Source: Maratus speciosus (taxonomy: Eukaryota > Arthropoda > Arachnida > Araneae > Salticidae). Taken from it: a DNA stretch of 64,000 nt. Position numbers and translations under genes: made by a program. Below the pieces are notes generated by a model. It made no database searches and had not been told where the DNA came from. It saw only the letters and a program-made list of their open reading frames with translations. Where the stretch lies: the NCBI GenBank assembly GCA_963932465.1, contig OZ010786.1:537233073-537297072 (forward strand). Reading direction: 5' to 3'. This document shows positions 46,342 to 57,300 of the stretch, in pieces; the stretch's first letter is position 1, and each line of letters opens with the position of its first letter.

Positions 46342-47312
46342 TATATATATATTTCTACCCTCTTCTTGTAATATTTAAAAAATATATCCAACTTAATTTA
46401 CAAACTGACGTTTAACATAACCTGTTTGACATTTCTTTTTAAAAAGTCTCCACTTGTTTAACGGATAAAAATAAAAACAAAATGATTACAAAAAATCGAA
46501 TAATTCAATTTTTGACATAGTTTGTATAACTTTTGGTTTAACACAAAGTTTAACTTAACTCCTTTAGTCAAAGCAGTCTGATATATATGTCACAATACCC
46601 AAACAAAATTGTTAGGACTATACATAATAAGGATGTATATTTTTATGTAATTCTTTTAATTAGTATTTCTAACTAAGCTTAGGAAAGAAATCATGTCTGT
46701 TACGTTTGGCTCCTTTTAATATCATTACTGTGAACCAAAATTAAATAGTTTGAATATGAATGTCGTTGACTAGACATAATTATTGGCATTTATTCATACT
46801 ACTTCACGGGCAACATTTATCAAAAGATATTTCTATAATGAATGTCTTTATCCACAAAACGTTATTTAAACATCTATCCGTTTCTAAACTGTGCACAGTT
46901 TTACGTATTAATATCTTTTTCTTCTTATTTCACTTTTGAATGATTCTCGAAAAAATGTGTCAATGTATTTAAATAATATTTTATAAGAAAGAAAGATTCT
47001 CAAATTATATTTTATTGCATGTAGGATTACATGAGGTTACGTCATTAGATTAATTGACCAAATGTCTGACGAAAATGGCATATTCAGAAAACATTACAAT
47101 GTGTTATTGTCAGTGACAAATTAACAGTCACACAGTCCGCTACACTTGTTTCAATTTGAATAAAAAAGTCGTACATAAAATTTTGTCATCATTAGATAAA
47201 TGATTTATCATTTACATTTAAAAGAAAAGTTTTGTTTTATTAAATGTGCTATGTTTAGGTATCTTTTGGTAACGAAAGCTCCCTATTGCACCCTAAATGT
47301 ATATGTATATCC

Positions 47313-47349
<37 letters not shown>

Positions 47350-47727
47350 CTATTAATCACCGTACATTTTTAATTTTAGACATTTGTTGAATATTTTAAG
47401 ATATATTTGACGGATTTTTCTGGAACTTCGGGATTTTGAAGAATATGTTCCACTTCATATTTATCATCGGCGATTTAATCTGAAGGGCAATTAGGGGTGG
47501 GAGCATCAAAATATTAACGAAAATAACAATGTTTGGGATTACTCTGTTAAATAAAATGCACGAAATGATATATCTCTATAGCTTAAGAATATGTACAATA
47601 TATGTTTTCATTTGTGGAAGAATAGGTTGTATATTCATAGAAATATATCGGTCTTTTTACAAAATTTAACCCCAGCTTCAGAACATTTGACAAAATTTAG
47701 TATAAATAATACGGTGTTACTGGAATA
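46342..47727. other. Unassigned AT-rich DNA
   Basis: No gene or element boundary is seen. It contains the TA microsatellite listed separately. Confidence 0.4.
47317..47347. repeat. (TA)n microsatellite
   Basis: Alternating T and A over about 30 bases. Confidence 0.9.
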
Positions 47728-47729
47728 TA

Positions 47730-48756
47730 TAGTCGTGGAAAAAAAAGTAAACACCCCTACTAAATCATCAAGAAATTATTGTAGAACAAAGTTACTAGTA
47801 GCAAACGATTGGAAATAAAGTGTACTTTTAAATGATGTATATAAAATTTGCTTAGGGGGCCATCTACATGTTAAAACGAACCAAAACTTCATTTTTTTCA
47901 ACGTCGATACCCAATTTTAAAAAGATATTTCAAATCTTCGGTTCAAACTATACCTAGACACCAAATTTCGAGTCATTTCAATGATACTTTTTTCAGTTAT
48001 AAACATTCAAAATTTAGTGCTTCTAAAGTTAAATTATATTTTCATATTTTTATTAGGGAGATTCTCAAAAGGTGGGAATATTAAACGTTAACTATATGTA
48101 ATTTTTAAATTTTTCAAATTTAAGGCCAAATTTGTTTAATAGTACAATATTTTGTTTATAAATATAATATATAAATATTTTAATAGTATGTCTACAAAAT
48201 TATACACAAACATTAAAAGACAACAACTATTTTGGAAAATTAATTATTAAAGCATTTAATTAGCAGTTGTGTACGTTACAAATTTTGGACATTTGCAGAT
48301 TTTGGACTTAAAGATTTTGGACGTTGCTCTTAGTATTTAAAAAATTCTTAAGACTAAGAATGTAGTAAATTTGTCTGTATACATATATATATATGTATAA
48401 TTAACTTTTTGTTATCCTGTAATAATAATAATAAAATCAATTGCTTTGTTACGTACGTTACTTTCGGACATAACAAAATACAGAAAAATGCTTTATAGAA
48501 AAGTCCTTCTATCTTCAAAAAAGCAATAAATCAGCCTGCCATCCCTTAATGAAATTGTCAAAAAATCATTCGTTTCCTTTATGCATTCGTTGTTTACCAA
48601 TAGAACCACCTGGAAAAAAGTTATAACTCTTTTTCTTGGTGGTACATTGGAGCAGTTAACATCCGAAATTGGCCTCATTAGCATAAAATAATAAAATTTT
48701 AAGATATTTATACAAAGCTTTTACAATAAATTATGTCATTTTCTATCTCTGAATAG

Positions 48757-48787
<31 letters not shown>

Positions 48788-49561
48788 GTCAATGATAATT
48801 AAAGTTATGTTTGAAAGGCTTAAAGTTATGACTTGTGTCCAGTGCCCACCTTTTGATAATCGCCCATTAATATCTCTTGAAATTATACTCCTAATGTGCT
48901 ATTTTTTTTTGTGCGGCAATAATACTAAAATACTCAAACATAAATACGTTTAATTTGCAATTTTTATATTTTTATGATACGAATTATGAATTATGAAATT
49001 AATATTCGAAAAAAATTACGAATTGCAACCTATATATTTTTTTAATGGATTTAGATTTATTAAGTCCTGCTTTACGGAAATACAAAATTTCACATTTGTC
49101 TTCCAAGTAGTTTTCAAAGTATGCTTAAAAAACGACAAAATGATGGTTTAAGGGGCCGTCTATGATAGAAATGACTAAATATTTTGAAATTGCTTACGCT
49201 ATCCTGTAATCTAGCAGACTTCAATGACTACTTGAGTGGAGCTTTAATTGCCTTTTTCAAGAAGGGGGCTCTTTCGGGCAACAATCGTATACCAAACTTA
49301 AAATAGGATATAGTCCCTAAAATACGCTCGTTTTAAAATAATTAATTTCTCCGAAATTTATCGTACTTGTATAGAAAATTGTTTTTAGGCTAATGGAAGG
49401 GTGTAGAGTTCATTTATGCTGTCAGATTTGTATACTGATATTGAAAAAAACAAAGTTATAGTTCGTTTTAATATGTAGATGGGCCCCTCGGCAAATTTTA
49501 TATACATCCTTCAAAAGTAGACATTATTACCAATCGTATGGCACCAGTAAATTTCGTCTAC

Positions 49562-49599
<38 letters not shown>

Positions 49600-49638
49600 A
49601 GAGTTAGTAAGGGGTGTTTACTTTTTTTCCGTCGACTG
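47730..49638. mobile_element. TA-flanked non-autonomous element, family C copy 2
   Basis: A 1,909-bp element flanked by TA (47728-47729 and 49639-49640). The left end is tagtcgtggaaaaaaaagta followed by aacacccct. The right end, inverted, is cagtcgacggaaaaaaagta followed by aacacccct. The sub-terminal region pairs as in copy 1 (aacgattggaaataaa; gcttagggggccatct with cagatgggcccctcg inverted). Its left 350 bases match the inverted right part of copy 1 closely, for example caaactatacctaga and cttctaaagttaaatta. It is 800 bases longer than copy 1 and still has no transposase. A long T-run lies at 49546-49597. Confidence 0.8.
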
Positions 49639-49838
49639 TACATATATTAAATATTTGACGAAATGTGAGCAGTTGTATGTAATATTTTTTATCTGCTCAT
49701 GCCACACGATAATTTTTTTTTTCATGATTTCATAGTCAATTCTAGGAAACAACTCATAAATAAAAGCCAGTCAAACATCTTCAAAATTCAGAAAATCTGC
49801 GATAGACGGAAGTGATTTTTAGTTTAAAAACAGCTAAA

Positions 49839-50528
49839 TGATAAGGGGTTTTCCTTAAACTGTCTTATTTAAGTTTTACTTTTTTTTTTTTTTTTTTTTT
49901 TTATTTATGCTTTAGTTCTTCTTGGAAAACCACCAGAACGAGCCTATTCCTAGAAAAAAAAAGAAGTAACAAAATCTGAGAGTTTCTTCTAAATCTACTC
50001 GTTGACATTCATTAAGTACAAACACTTTTGCTGAAAGTCAGATAATGAAAAATGACAATTTCCGGTAAATCCCTTATCATTCAGCAGCTTTTAGAGATCA
50101 ACTAAAAATTCGCTCACTATACTGCCGATATCTTTCTGAATTTTCACGATATTTGACTGGATATTCTTTATGTGTCCCTCTATATAGTTGACTATCAAAT
50201 CCTGAAAAAAAGATATTTTTTATCGTGCGCGCATGAAAGATAAAGGCAATATACTGATCGAACTTTTAGTTGCTCTCAAAAAGCTGCTGAATGATACGGA
50301 ATATTCCACAAACTGCCGTTTTTTATTAGCTGACTTTCAACAAAGGAGTTTGTACTTAACGAATGTCAACGAGTACATTTAGAAGAAAGGCTTAGATTTT
50401 GATACTTTTTTTTTTATTGGAATAGGTTCGTTTTGGTGGTTTTCCAAGAAGAACTAAAGCATCACTAAAACATGAAAATTAAATAAAGTAAAAATTAGAA
50501 ACGACAATTTATGGACAACCCCTTATCA
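49839..50528. mobile_element. Foldback element, 690 bp
   Basis: The end tgataaggggtt appears on the left and, inverted, on the right. Arms of about 320 bases pair across a centre near 50190. Paired words include ttagttcttcttggaaaacc, ccaccagaacgagcctattc (with ccaccaaaacgaacctattc), tactcgttgacattc, gaaagtcag and attcagcagctttt. Target-site bases are no longer clear. No coding content. The left arm has a T-run (49880-49902). Confidence 0.85.
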
Positions 50529-50573
50529 TATATTGGTAAGCTGTAGCGATAGATCATTCCGTGCATTTCATTT

Positions 50574-50780
50574 TACAGGGTGATCCAAAACATTATTATT
50601 TTAGTTTGAATTTTTGTTAGCCTCCTAATTTTCCTTCTGATCAAACCGCCATTGAAAAATATGAAGTCGAACACATTCTTCATAATCCTGAAGTTTCAGA
50701 GCAATCCGACAAATATATCTTTAAATATTTTACAAAATGTCTAAACTTTAATGTGTCTGGTGATTAATGGCCATATAGTG
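50574..50780. mobile_element. Tc1-type element end fragment
   Basis: The right end, read inverted, is cactatatggccattaatca, the same TIR type as the foldback element at 34.8 kb. Internal words also resemble that family (ctgaaacttcaggattatga). The left limit, acagggtgatccaaaac, follows TA but does not match the right end, so this is probably a fusion or a truncated piece. Confidence 0.5.
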
Positions 50781-50792
50781 TATATATATAGA

Positions 50793-51545
50793 CACTATAT
50801 GGGCAAAGGTGACCGGTCACTTGCAATTTTAGACGTTTTCTTAAATATCTAGGAAAAGGCATGAGGAATTATCTTGAAACTCCAGGTATGTAAACAAATT
50901 ATTAGAGATCATAAATTTCCGTGAAGATTTTTTCCAGAAACCCCATAGGGGGCCGTCAACAAATTGAAAAATAACAAATATCTTTTTGGATAACCCTGTA
51001 AAAACTAACTTAGCAAAAGCGTTCAACACAGTAGATTATGATTAAGTGAATTATTCAATAAACTGTGTTCATTTTTAGGAGAATAGCATGTATATTCGTT
51101 GAGAAATTAAAGTTTTTATAAAAAGAGTCTCAAATTTTGCCAAGTTTTTTGCTTATAATTTGTAGGGTTCTTAATATATTAAAAAAAAGTTGTTTTCAGA
51201 AAATATGACAAACAATATTGCACACAATACCCTGCAATCAGAATTAAAAAATAATAAAAATTGGATTAAAAATGAGCAGTTTTACTAAAAAAATGTTTCA
51301 CTACGCATGCGCTAATGTAATCAAAATAATAATGTAGATAAAAAATTAGCTAAGTGTACAGAGCAACTTTTGTGAAAGTCTCAAACACATAGCTTGAAAA
51401 TTCTGAAAATTATCGTTGATAGAATAAGCTTGAAATCCGTTGTTCTCAAAATGAAGCAAAAAGGTGAGGGGCTCTATCCAAATACAGTAGTACGGGCAAT
51501 GTAGTGTATGCTACATTGGCACTAATTAATGGATACATTTAATGG
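50793..51545 (+). mobile_element. Single arm of the 34.8-kb Tc1-type family
   Basis: It starts cactatatgggcaaaggtga and follows the left arm of 34779-36208 almost word for word (gaaactccaggtatgtaaac, aaccccatagggggccgtca, aaatgagcagttttacta, gagcaacttttgtgaaagtc, gaataagcttgaaatccgtt). The right arm is missing and the match fades after about 51480, so it is a half element. It lies 12 bases from the facing end of the fragment at 50574-50780. Confidence 0.85.
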
Positions 51546-51745
51546 ATATAATGGACAGTTTTTAATAAGTTTAAGTTACGAGAAACTACACTTTAATTTT
51601 TTTCTAATATGATTTCCATGTTTGAGACACTAGCAGTGAAATATCCTACCACCAATATATAAATAAATAAAATACTTAAAATACATCAGAATCTTATGTG
51701 TATTTTAACTGTATTTATGCCTAATGTATGTGACTATTTAAAAGT

Positions 51746-51815
51746 GACAATGTGTTTTTCTTTTTTTCAGGTAAACTGAAATTGATATACTTTATATAAT
51801 CTACTTCAGGTAAGC
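51746..51815 (+). promoter_or_regulatory. Possible recursive splice site
   Basis: A pyrimidine-rich run (gtttttctttttttcag) ends in an acceptor AG at 51769-51770 and is followed at once by a donor-like gtaaac. The junction form is therefore CAG|GT, with no exon between. A second junction of the same type, cttcag|gtaagc, follows at 51809/51810. Zero-length AG|GT sites with a strong pyrimidine tract are the signature of recursive splicing in long arthropod introns. The 39 bases between the two sites have stops in all three frames. It could also be chance in T-rich DNA. Confidence 0.3.
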
Positions 51816-51957
51816 AAAAAAGTTGCGTAGTTATTATATTTAGATGCAATTAACTCAAAAAAATAATAATTGCCTTCTATACGAATTGAAAAATTCAAAT
51901 TATAATACTTGTTTGCACAGAAATTTTTGTCGGTTGTAAAACTGGTTTCCTTTACAT

Positions 51958-51984
51958 TATATATATATATATATAGAGAGAGAG

Positions 51985-52016
<32 letters not shown>

Positions 52017-52017
52017 G
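51958..52017. repeat. TA, GA and GATA microsatellite
   Basis: Consecutive (TA)n, (GA)n and about nine copies of GATA. Confidence 0.95.
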
Positions 52018-52389
52018 GTTATCCAACAGTATTAAACAGCTGCAAAAATATTTATTTAAATTCGTTTCTTGATCAATTTATAAAGTGAAACTATTAAATT
52101 AATATTTTTATAGTATGTTTAGATAACTATATAATATATATTATATAAAATGGGTTTTAAAACTATATAGCTCTCAACAGAACAGATGATTAATAAAAAA
52201 AAAAAAATAGAGAATAAACCAGAAAGTATAAACTAATAAGCTAGAAAACCTATAGCACATAGCACTTTTTATGAACAAGTACTCAATTTGTTTCAGTGAA
52301 TTACTTTTAAAATTTATTGAAATATATCTAGTAAATAAGATTCGTAGCCTTATACACAAATAGACAAAGAAAGACAATATATACTTTAA

Positions 52390-52591
52390 CCTTCCTACCC
52401 TGTATGGGTCTAATCGACCTATTTCTATAATTCATTTCATTCGATTCGAACCTGAAATGTTTTAGTAAAATAACATAAATAAAAGGCAACGAAAGCTAAT
52501 ATAAATAAATAAATTATACAGTTTTCAAAGCAAATTCTGGTGTGAAATGTTTTTATTAAGGTGGAGTAACAGTTTCAACAGGGTAGGAAGG
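52390..52591. mobile_element. piggyBac-type MITE 1 of a tandem pair
   Basis: A 202-bp element with perfect 14-bp inverted ends ccttcctaccctgt, flanked by TTAA (52386-52389 and 52592-52595). The right TTAA is shared with the next MITE. Confidence 0.85.
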
Positions 52592-52595
52592 TTAA

Positions 52596-52814
52596 CACGC
52601 TGACTGCAACGCTACGACTATACTCGTAGCTTTAATATTCGTGACTTTAATGTATTACTTTCTCACCATTATTTTAAAATAAAAAAAATTGCCTTATTTA
52701 TTGGCAGTAATTTCGCTGTATTAGTAAAGCGAAATTCTCCTTTCAGAATGTGTGGTGGCAAACGACTTTCAAGAATAAATTTGAAAATTTTTACTTTTTG
52801 CGGCAGTGAATGTG
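52596..52814. mobile_element. piggyBac-type MITE 2 of a tandem pair
   Basis: The left end cacgctgactgcaa and, inverted from the right, cacattcactgccg are about 70% identical. The flanks are TTAA (52592-52595, shared with MITE 1, and 52815-52818). The length is 219 bp and there is no coding content. The ends differ from those of MITE 1, so the two belong to different families. Confidence 0.7.
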
Positions 52815-52947
52815 TTAAAAAAATAGTTACAAAAATCTCCCTTTTATTTGCTTTTTAATGCAGTTCAGAATGTAAAACCATTAAGTTTTATAAATGAAGG
52901 AATTTTGTACCTGGAAATCCGTTACTCTTATTCTTCCTCTTCGACTG

Positions 52948-52970
52948 TTTTTTTTTTTTTTTTTTTTTTT
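52948..52970. repeat. poly(T) run
   Basis: About 23 consecutive T. Confidence 0.9.
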
Positions 52971-52971
52971 T

Positions 52972-54445
52972 ACGTCTTCTTACAGCATGATAAATCTATA
53001 TCTTCTGGTATACTAAGGAAACCAATTCCACATATAACTTTTAAATTGTTTTAGTTCGAGGTTTAAAGGTTTCTTCAGAAAACCTTAATATTGTTAAATT
53101 TATCAAATTGCGTGATTGTTTAATTAAATGTTTCTTTTTGGTTTATTGTGTGTTAGATGTTTGTATGATAAAGTTTACGAAATGGCTTTTGAAGCTAATA
53201 AATATTTCTTCTTACACAATCATTTCAGTGGTAAAAAATTTATAGAGAAGTGTTTTTTCTGCAAAATTTAAGTTAAATTTAGTGTATTTTTTAATACTAC
53301 TTTCTACTAATTTCGGATTAGATATCGCCCTAGAAATAAACAACAGGTAAACTTAACTTTTCGACACTTATCGGTTTTACTTTTTAAAGTATAATGTGTC
53401 TTAAATATTTGAATGTCGTAAATTGAAAAAAAAAAAAAAATCAAATAATTAACTGCAATTAAGTTCTTTGAAATTTAATCTCTTTGAAATTTAAACATTG
53501 GCTGTTGAAAAAAATATATATATTTATATACATACATGACATAAAATTTTTATATAAATTAATCTTTCTGAATATTCTAATTAATTTATGATCTGCATTA
53601 TTTTTAAAGTCATTTATTTATTTGAATCTATTATAGTAATTCAAATGACCCTATCATTGGAACAATGATCTGGTAAATTGTAACTTAAAACTCAATAAAG
53701 AAGGAAATGTAGATTTGGTTATAAGTTATTTCCATAAATATACATATTCTTTCGATTACGTAACTTCATAAAGCATTTTAGGCATTTTCGATATGAAACC
53801 ATGCAATGAATGCTTACAATTAGAAAAAATATATATTATTTACATCCGGATTTTACCATTGCATGTGACAATAATCTATTTCCAAAACTGATTCTGGAAA
53901 TTTCCACTAAAACCCTGCCATCCAGATGAAAAAAAAATTGCCTTCTTTATTTTTTTTATGTTGTCAAACAATATACACGTGTCACTGGATTATGAATAGA
54001 AGATGGTAAAGTCCAGACAATAATTTTATCGAGGAAGAAGTGTGTGTGTGGGGGGGGGGGGGAGATAACCGTTGATCGTTAAAGCTCTGCTTCAAATGGA
54101 CTCAACTGAAGTAACCTGTTTCCCTGCCTATACGGCTTTATCCTACATTAAGCCCTACTTACTCATGTTAATAAAAAATATATTTTAACACTAAAATTCC
54201 TTATAAATATGTATTACATAAATTTTAAAGTTTTGATTTTAAACACCCCATTGTGTTGAGTTATGGTATACGGTAAAAGATGAAATGTATTTTAAATATA
54301 AGTCATTTTTCACAAATAAATAAATTTATATATATATTTTTTAAACAATATTTTCTGCTGTACATTTGCACAACAATATTAAAACTGATGCTTAAAATAT
54401 CTAGAGTTTTACTTTTTAATTAATCTATGGTGAAGTACACTTTAA
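52972..54445. other. Unassigned AT-rich DNA
   Basis: No recognisable gene or element. A TG/G run (gtgtgtgtg followed by 13 G) lies at 54041-54061. Confidence 0.4.
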
Positions 54446-54557
54446 AAATGTAAGCAATGTTTGTAAGTTTTTGAAAAACCTACGCATTTGCAATTTAAAA
54501 TGTAAGCAATGTTTGTAAGTTTTTGAAAAAAACTGAGAATTTGCAATTTAAAATGTC
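54446..54557 (+). repeat. 56-bp tandem duplication
   Basis: The words aaaatgtaagcaatgtttgt and aagtttttgaaaaa, ending gcatttgcaattt, occur twice in succession with few differences (second copy gaatttgcaattt). Confidence 0.9.
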
Positions 54558-55028
54558 AGAATATTATGTCATAACTCTACATTCTTCGATACTATAAATA
54601 AGTAATAAAATGAAAAAAAAAAATCAAATATTATCCTGAAAGCTCACAAAATTCTATAGCATGTTAAATGCTTTCCTTGGTACGTTTTTGAATTAGATAC
54701 ATTCTTATCTTGAATATAAATATCATCTTGAAAAAGTTATTGAAGCATATGAAATCATAACTAAAAATTATTTTTTTTTCTTTTATAACCCTGCCTTCAA
54801 TCATGCTATATCTTAGACTTTAATATTTCATTTCGCTTTTATATCCATCGTTTTACAAAGTATGTTCTAATATTCATATCATTGAGGAATACAAAAGTTT
54901 CCTTTTCCAATGTCATGCTTCGAAACGTAGTTACCTGAAAAGAGTAAAAATGTTTTAATGTAGTTTGAAAGAGAAATTTTTCAATACGATTTTTTTCACC
55001 GCATTGTTCTGTTATAAGATAGCTGCAG

Positions 55029-55108
55029 AGGATGGGCTTTGCTACAAGAATTCAATAAATTGTAGACGAATGTTACAGGATAACGGTTATATATTACCCT
55101 ACGAAAAT
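55029..55108 (+). CDS. Possible short internal exon, unknown gene
   Basis: The candidate exon follows a pyrimidine-rich stretch (cgatttttttcaccgcattg) and an acceptor ctgcag (or gcagag, which would start it at 55031). It is closed by a donor-like aat|gtaaga at 55108/55109. The open frame reads DGLCYKNSINCRRMLQDNGY followed by ILPYEN. From 55031 it is exactly 26 codons, in phase 0 at both ends. Composition is less AT-rich and more protein-like than its surroundings. No upstream ATG is in frame (the two nearby ATGs meet stops at once), so it could not be a first exon. I do not recognise the protein. It may be a chance frame, and no neighbouring exon was found. Confidence 0.22.
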
Positions 55109-55164
55109 GTAAGAAAAAAATTATATGAGATTTATTTTTCTAATTTTCTTCAAAAATTTTAAGC

Positions 55165-55620
55165 GTGAAAATTCATGTTTTATTAAAACAACTATGGTTA
55201 ATATTTTAACAAGTGTAAGTTTCATATTCAAAACAATGTATAATTATTAATTTTTGCAGTCCGTTTTCCAAGTTACTTTAATTTAAATGTCATTTTCTAT
55301 AAAAAATAAATAAATATTTTAATAATTAATAATAATCTATAGTTTAAACCGTTTTTTTAATATAACTTAAAGTAATAACATCTATAAACATTTATGTGGG
55401 GAAAATATCTATTTATTTTCAGAAAAGAAATGATAGAAAGCTACATTTTTCAAAATGAAATATTACTTCTTAAATAGTTAAATTTTTTCTATCCTTTTAA
55501 ATATCAAAAAAATGTGAATATCTTACAATAAATTAATATATAAATTATATTTTTGTGGTTCCTGAAGTATACAGTTTAATGTGAGACAAACATTTTCCAG
55601 TATAATATATCGCACAATAG
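55165..55620. other. Unassigned AT-rich DNA
   Basis: No recognisable feature. Confidence 0.4.
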
Positions 55621-55626
55621 CTTAGT

Positions 55627-55932
55627 ACACGATATGGCCAAAGGTGTCCGGTCACTTGCGATTTTATCCATTTCGTTAAATATCTAGAAAAATACATGAG
55701 GAATTAATCTGAAACTGCATGTATGTAAACATTACAGTATAGGTCATATATTTCCGCGCGAAGATTTTTTCCCGAAACCCCATAGGGGTCCATCAACAAA
55801 TTGAAGAAGAACGAATATCTTTTGGATAACCAGGTCAAAACTAATGTAGCAAAAGCGTTCAAACTCCATATTATTAATAAGTGGTTTATTGTAATACACC
55901 GTGTTCGTTTTTATTAGGATAGCATGTATACT
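55627..55932 (+). mobile_element. Truncated arm of the 34.8-kb Tc1-type family
   Basis: It starts cacgatatggccaaaggtgt and shares ccggtcacttgcgatttta, gaaccc-type words, cgaaaccccataggggtcca and gcaaaagcgttcaaactcc with the arms at 34.8 and 50.8 kb. The match stops near 55932, so only the outer 300 bases of one arm remain. Confidence 0.8.
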
Positions 55933-56089
55933 AGGGTAAAGTGAAAAAACGAAACTTCGAATTTTGATTTCGGATAGCAGCCAAAACTTGCCTTTTATTA
56001 CCTCTAATATACGAAAAATTTCATGAATTTTGAAAAACACCTTCAGGGACACTTATATTTTCAAGGACACTTATATTTTCATTGTTTAA

Positions 56090-56390
56090 CCCAATGGGTT
56101 CTTACCACAAATTGTATATTTACAGGATTTTTTGGTTATCTCGTTTGACATTTATGTATTTAAAATGTTTAGTGTAATTCCCTTCATTATTTGTAAACTT
56201 TGAGTCTTTATTTTAAAATATTTGATTACTTTAAAGTATTCACACAATGGTTTCTTATCATAAATTGTACACTTACAAGGTTTTTTGGTAATCTCGTTTT
56301 ACATTTTTATTTAAAATGTTCAGTGTGATTTCGTTTATTATTTTTGAACTTTAAGTCTTTATTTTTAAATATTTGAAACGTTTTATTGAG
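56090..56390 (+). repeat. 154-bp tandem repeat, two copies
   Basis: The segments aatgggttcttaccacaaat and aatggtttcttatcataaat begin copies 154 bases apart. Both run on through ttttttggt(t/a)atctcgttt, aaaatgtt(t/c)agtgt and agtctttatttt. Confidence 0.9.
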
Positions 56391-56639
56391 TTTTAAATAT
56401 TGTTTGTTTTTCATTTTAGAGTAACTTTTAAATGCGTGCGTATGGAAGGAAATTAAAGTTTACCATTACTAGAAGTGCAGTGGAATATCCCCTATTTGGT
56501 GCCGCTTCAAAACTAAATAAAGCTGTTTTGCCAACAATGGCAGAGGACAGTATATCATTATTAAATAAGACAATAATTAAAACGCAACAGAAATAGTAAA
56601 GATCCACCAAAGTCAGAGGTAATTAAAATCCTAAGAGGA

Positions 56640-57300
56640 AAGATCGAAGAAATTTGGAAGAAAGCATCAATTATTGTAGTTTCCCAGAGGCGTATTGATC
56701 AAATGATAGACAACAATTTTTTCTGAATACCAGAATCTTATTCGATTCCTGAAATCTAAAGAAATCATGGAAAATTTGAACTAGATTACATCGAAGAACT
56801 ATAAGTGAAGAAGACGTATCCCTCATTCAAGAGTCAAATTCAGTGTATCTGAGACACATTACACCATCTTCTGGATCAGGAAAGAATATTGCAGAAATCA
56901 TTTTAAGATATTGCACAGCAAACAACTTAAACCTTGATAAACTTGTGGCTATAGGTTGTGACGGAACAATTATAAACACTAGAAGAAAGAATGGTGCTTT
57001 TAGATTTTTTGAAACAAAGATTAGTCATTCATTGCAGTGCTTAATATGCCAGCTTCATGCAAATGAATTGCCATTGCGTCATTAATTTTCTGAACTTGAT
57101 GGGCAAACAACAGGCCCATGAGCCTTTTCTGTTCCTATTGGAAAAATGTTGGATCGATGTGAATGATAGACAGTTGTGCAATTTAAAAAAAATTGCTCTT
57201 GTCTCCCAGAAATGAGCTGTGGAGAGTTAAATACAGAACAGAATTATTTTTACGACATGTGCCAAACATTTTCATCTGGCCAATGCTCTTTAAATTTGGT
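56640..57300 (+). pseudogene. TE-derived protein fragment, decayed
   Basis: The best frame (56843-57085) reads YLRHITPSSGSGKNIAEIIL, then LDKLVAIGCDGTIINTRRKN and LQCLICQLHANELPLRH. It continues in another frame with PEMSCGELNTEQNYFYDMCQ, then TFSSGQCS. This order matches a group of repetitive arthropod and cnidarian proteins that carry LVAIGCDGTxxNTGxxGG, LQWxVCLLHxNELPLRHL and TDQxYLxxxxxAxxSGxCS, probably a DNA-transposon-derived family. I cannot name the superfamily with confidence. The upstream part, from 56430, is more decayed. Frameshifts and stops show it is a pseudogene. Confidence 0.6.

Noticed and set aside
34868..50892. Donor-like ctccag|gtatgt sites
   Set aside because: They occur at the same position in several arms of the Tc1-type family (34.87 and 50.89 kb), so they are part of the transposon and not evidence of host exons.
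54965..55162. Open frame that looks like a signal peptide followed by a small Cys-containing peptide
   Set aside because: It has no ATG at the start; the frame opens on TTG. Nearby ATGs upstream meet stops at once. Only the exon-like part was kept as a low-confidence candidate.
55744..56052. 102-codon minus-strand frame
   Set aside because: Most of it is the antisense of the truncated Tc1-type arm. The equivalent stretch of the other arms is not coding.
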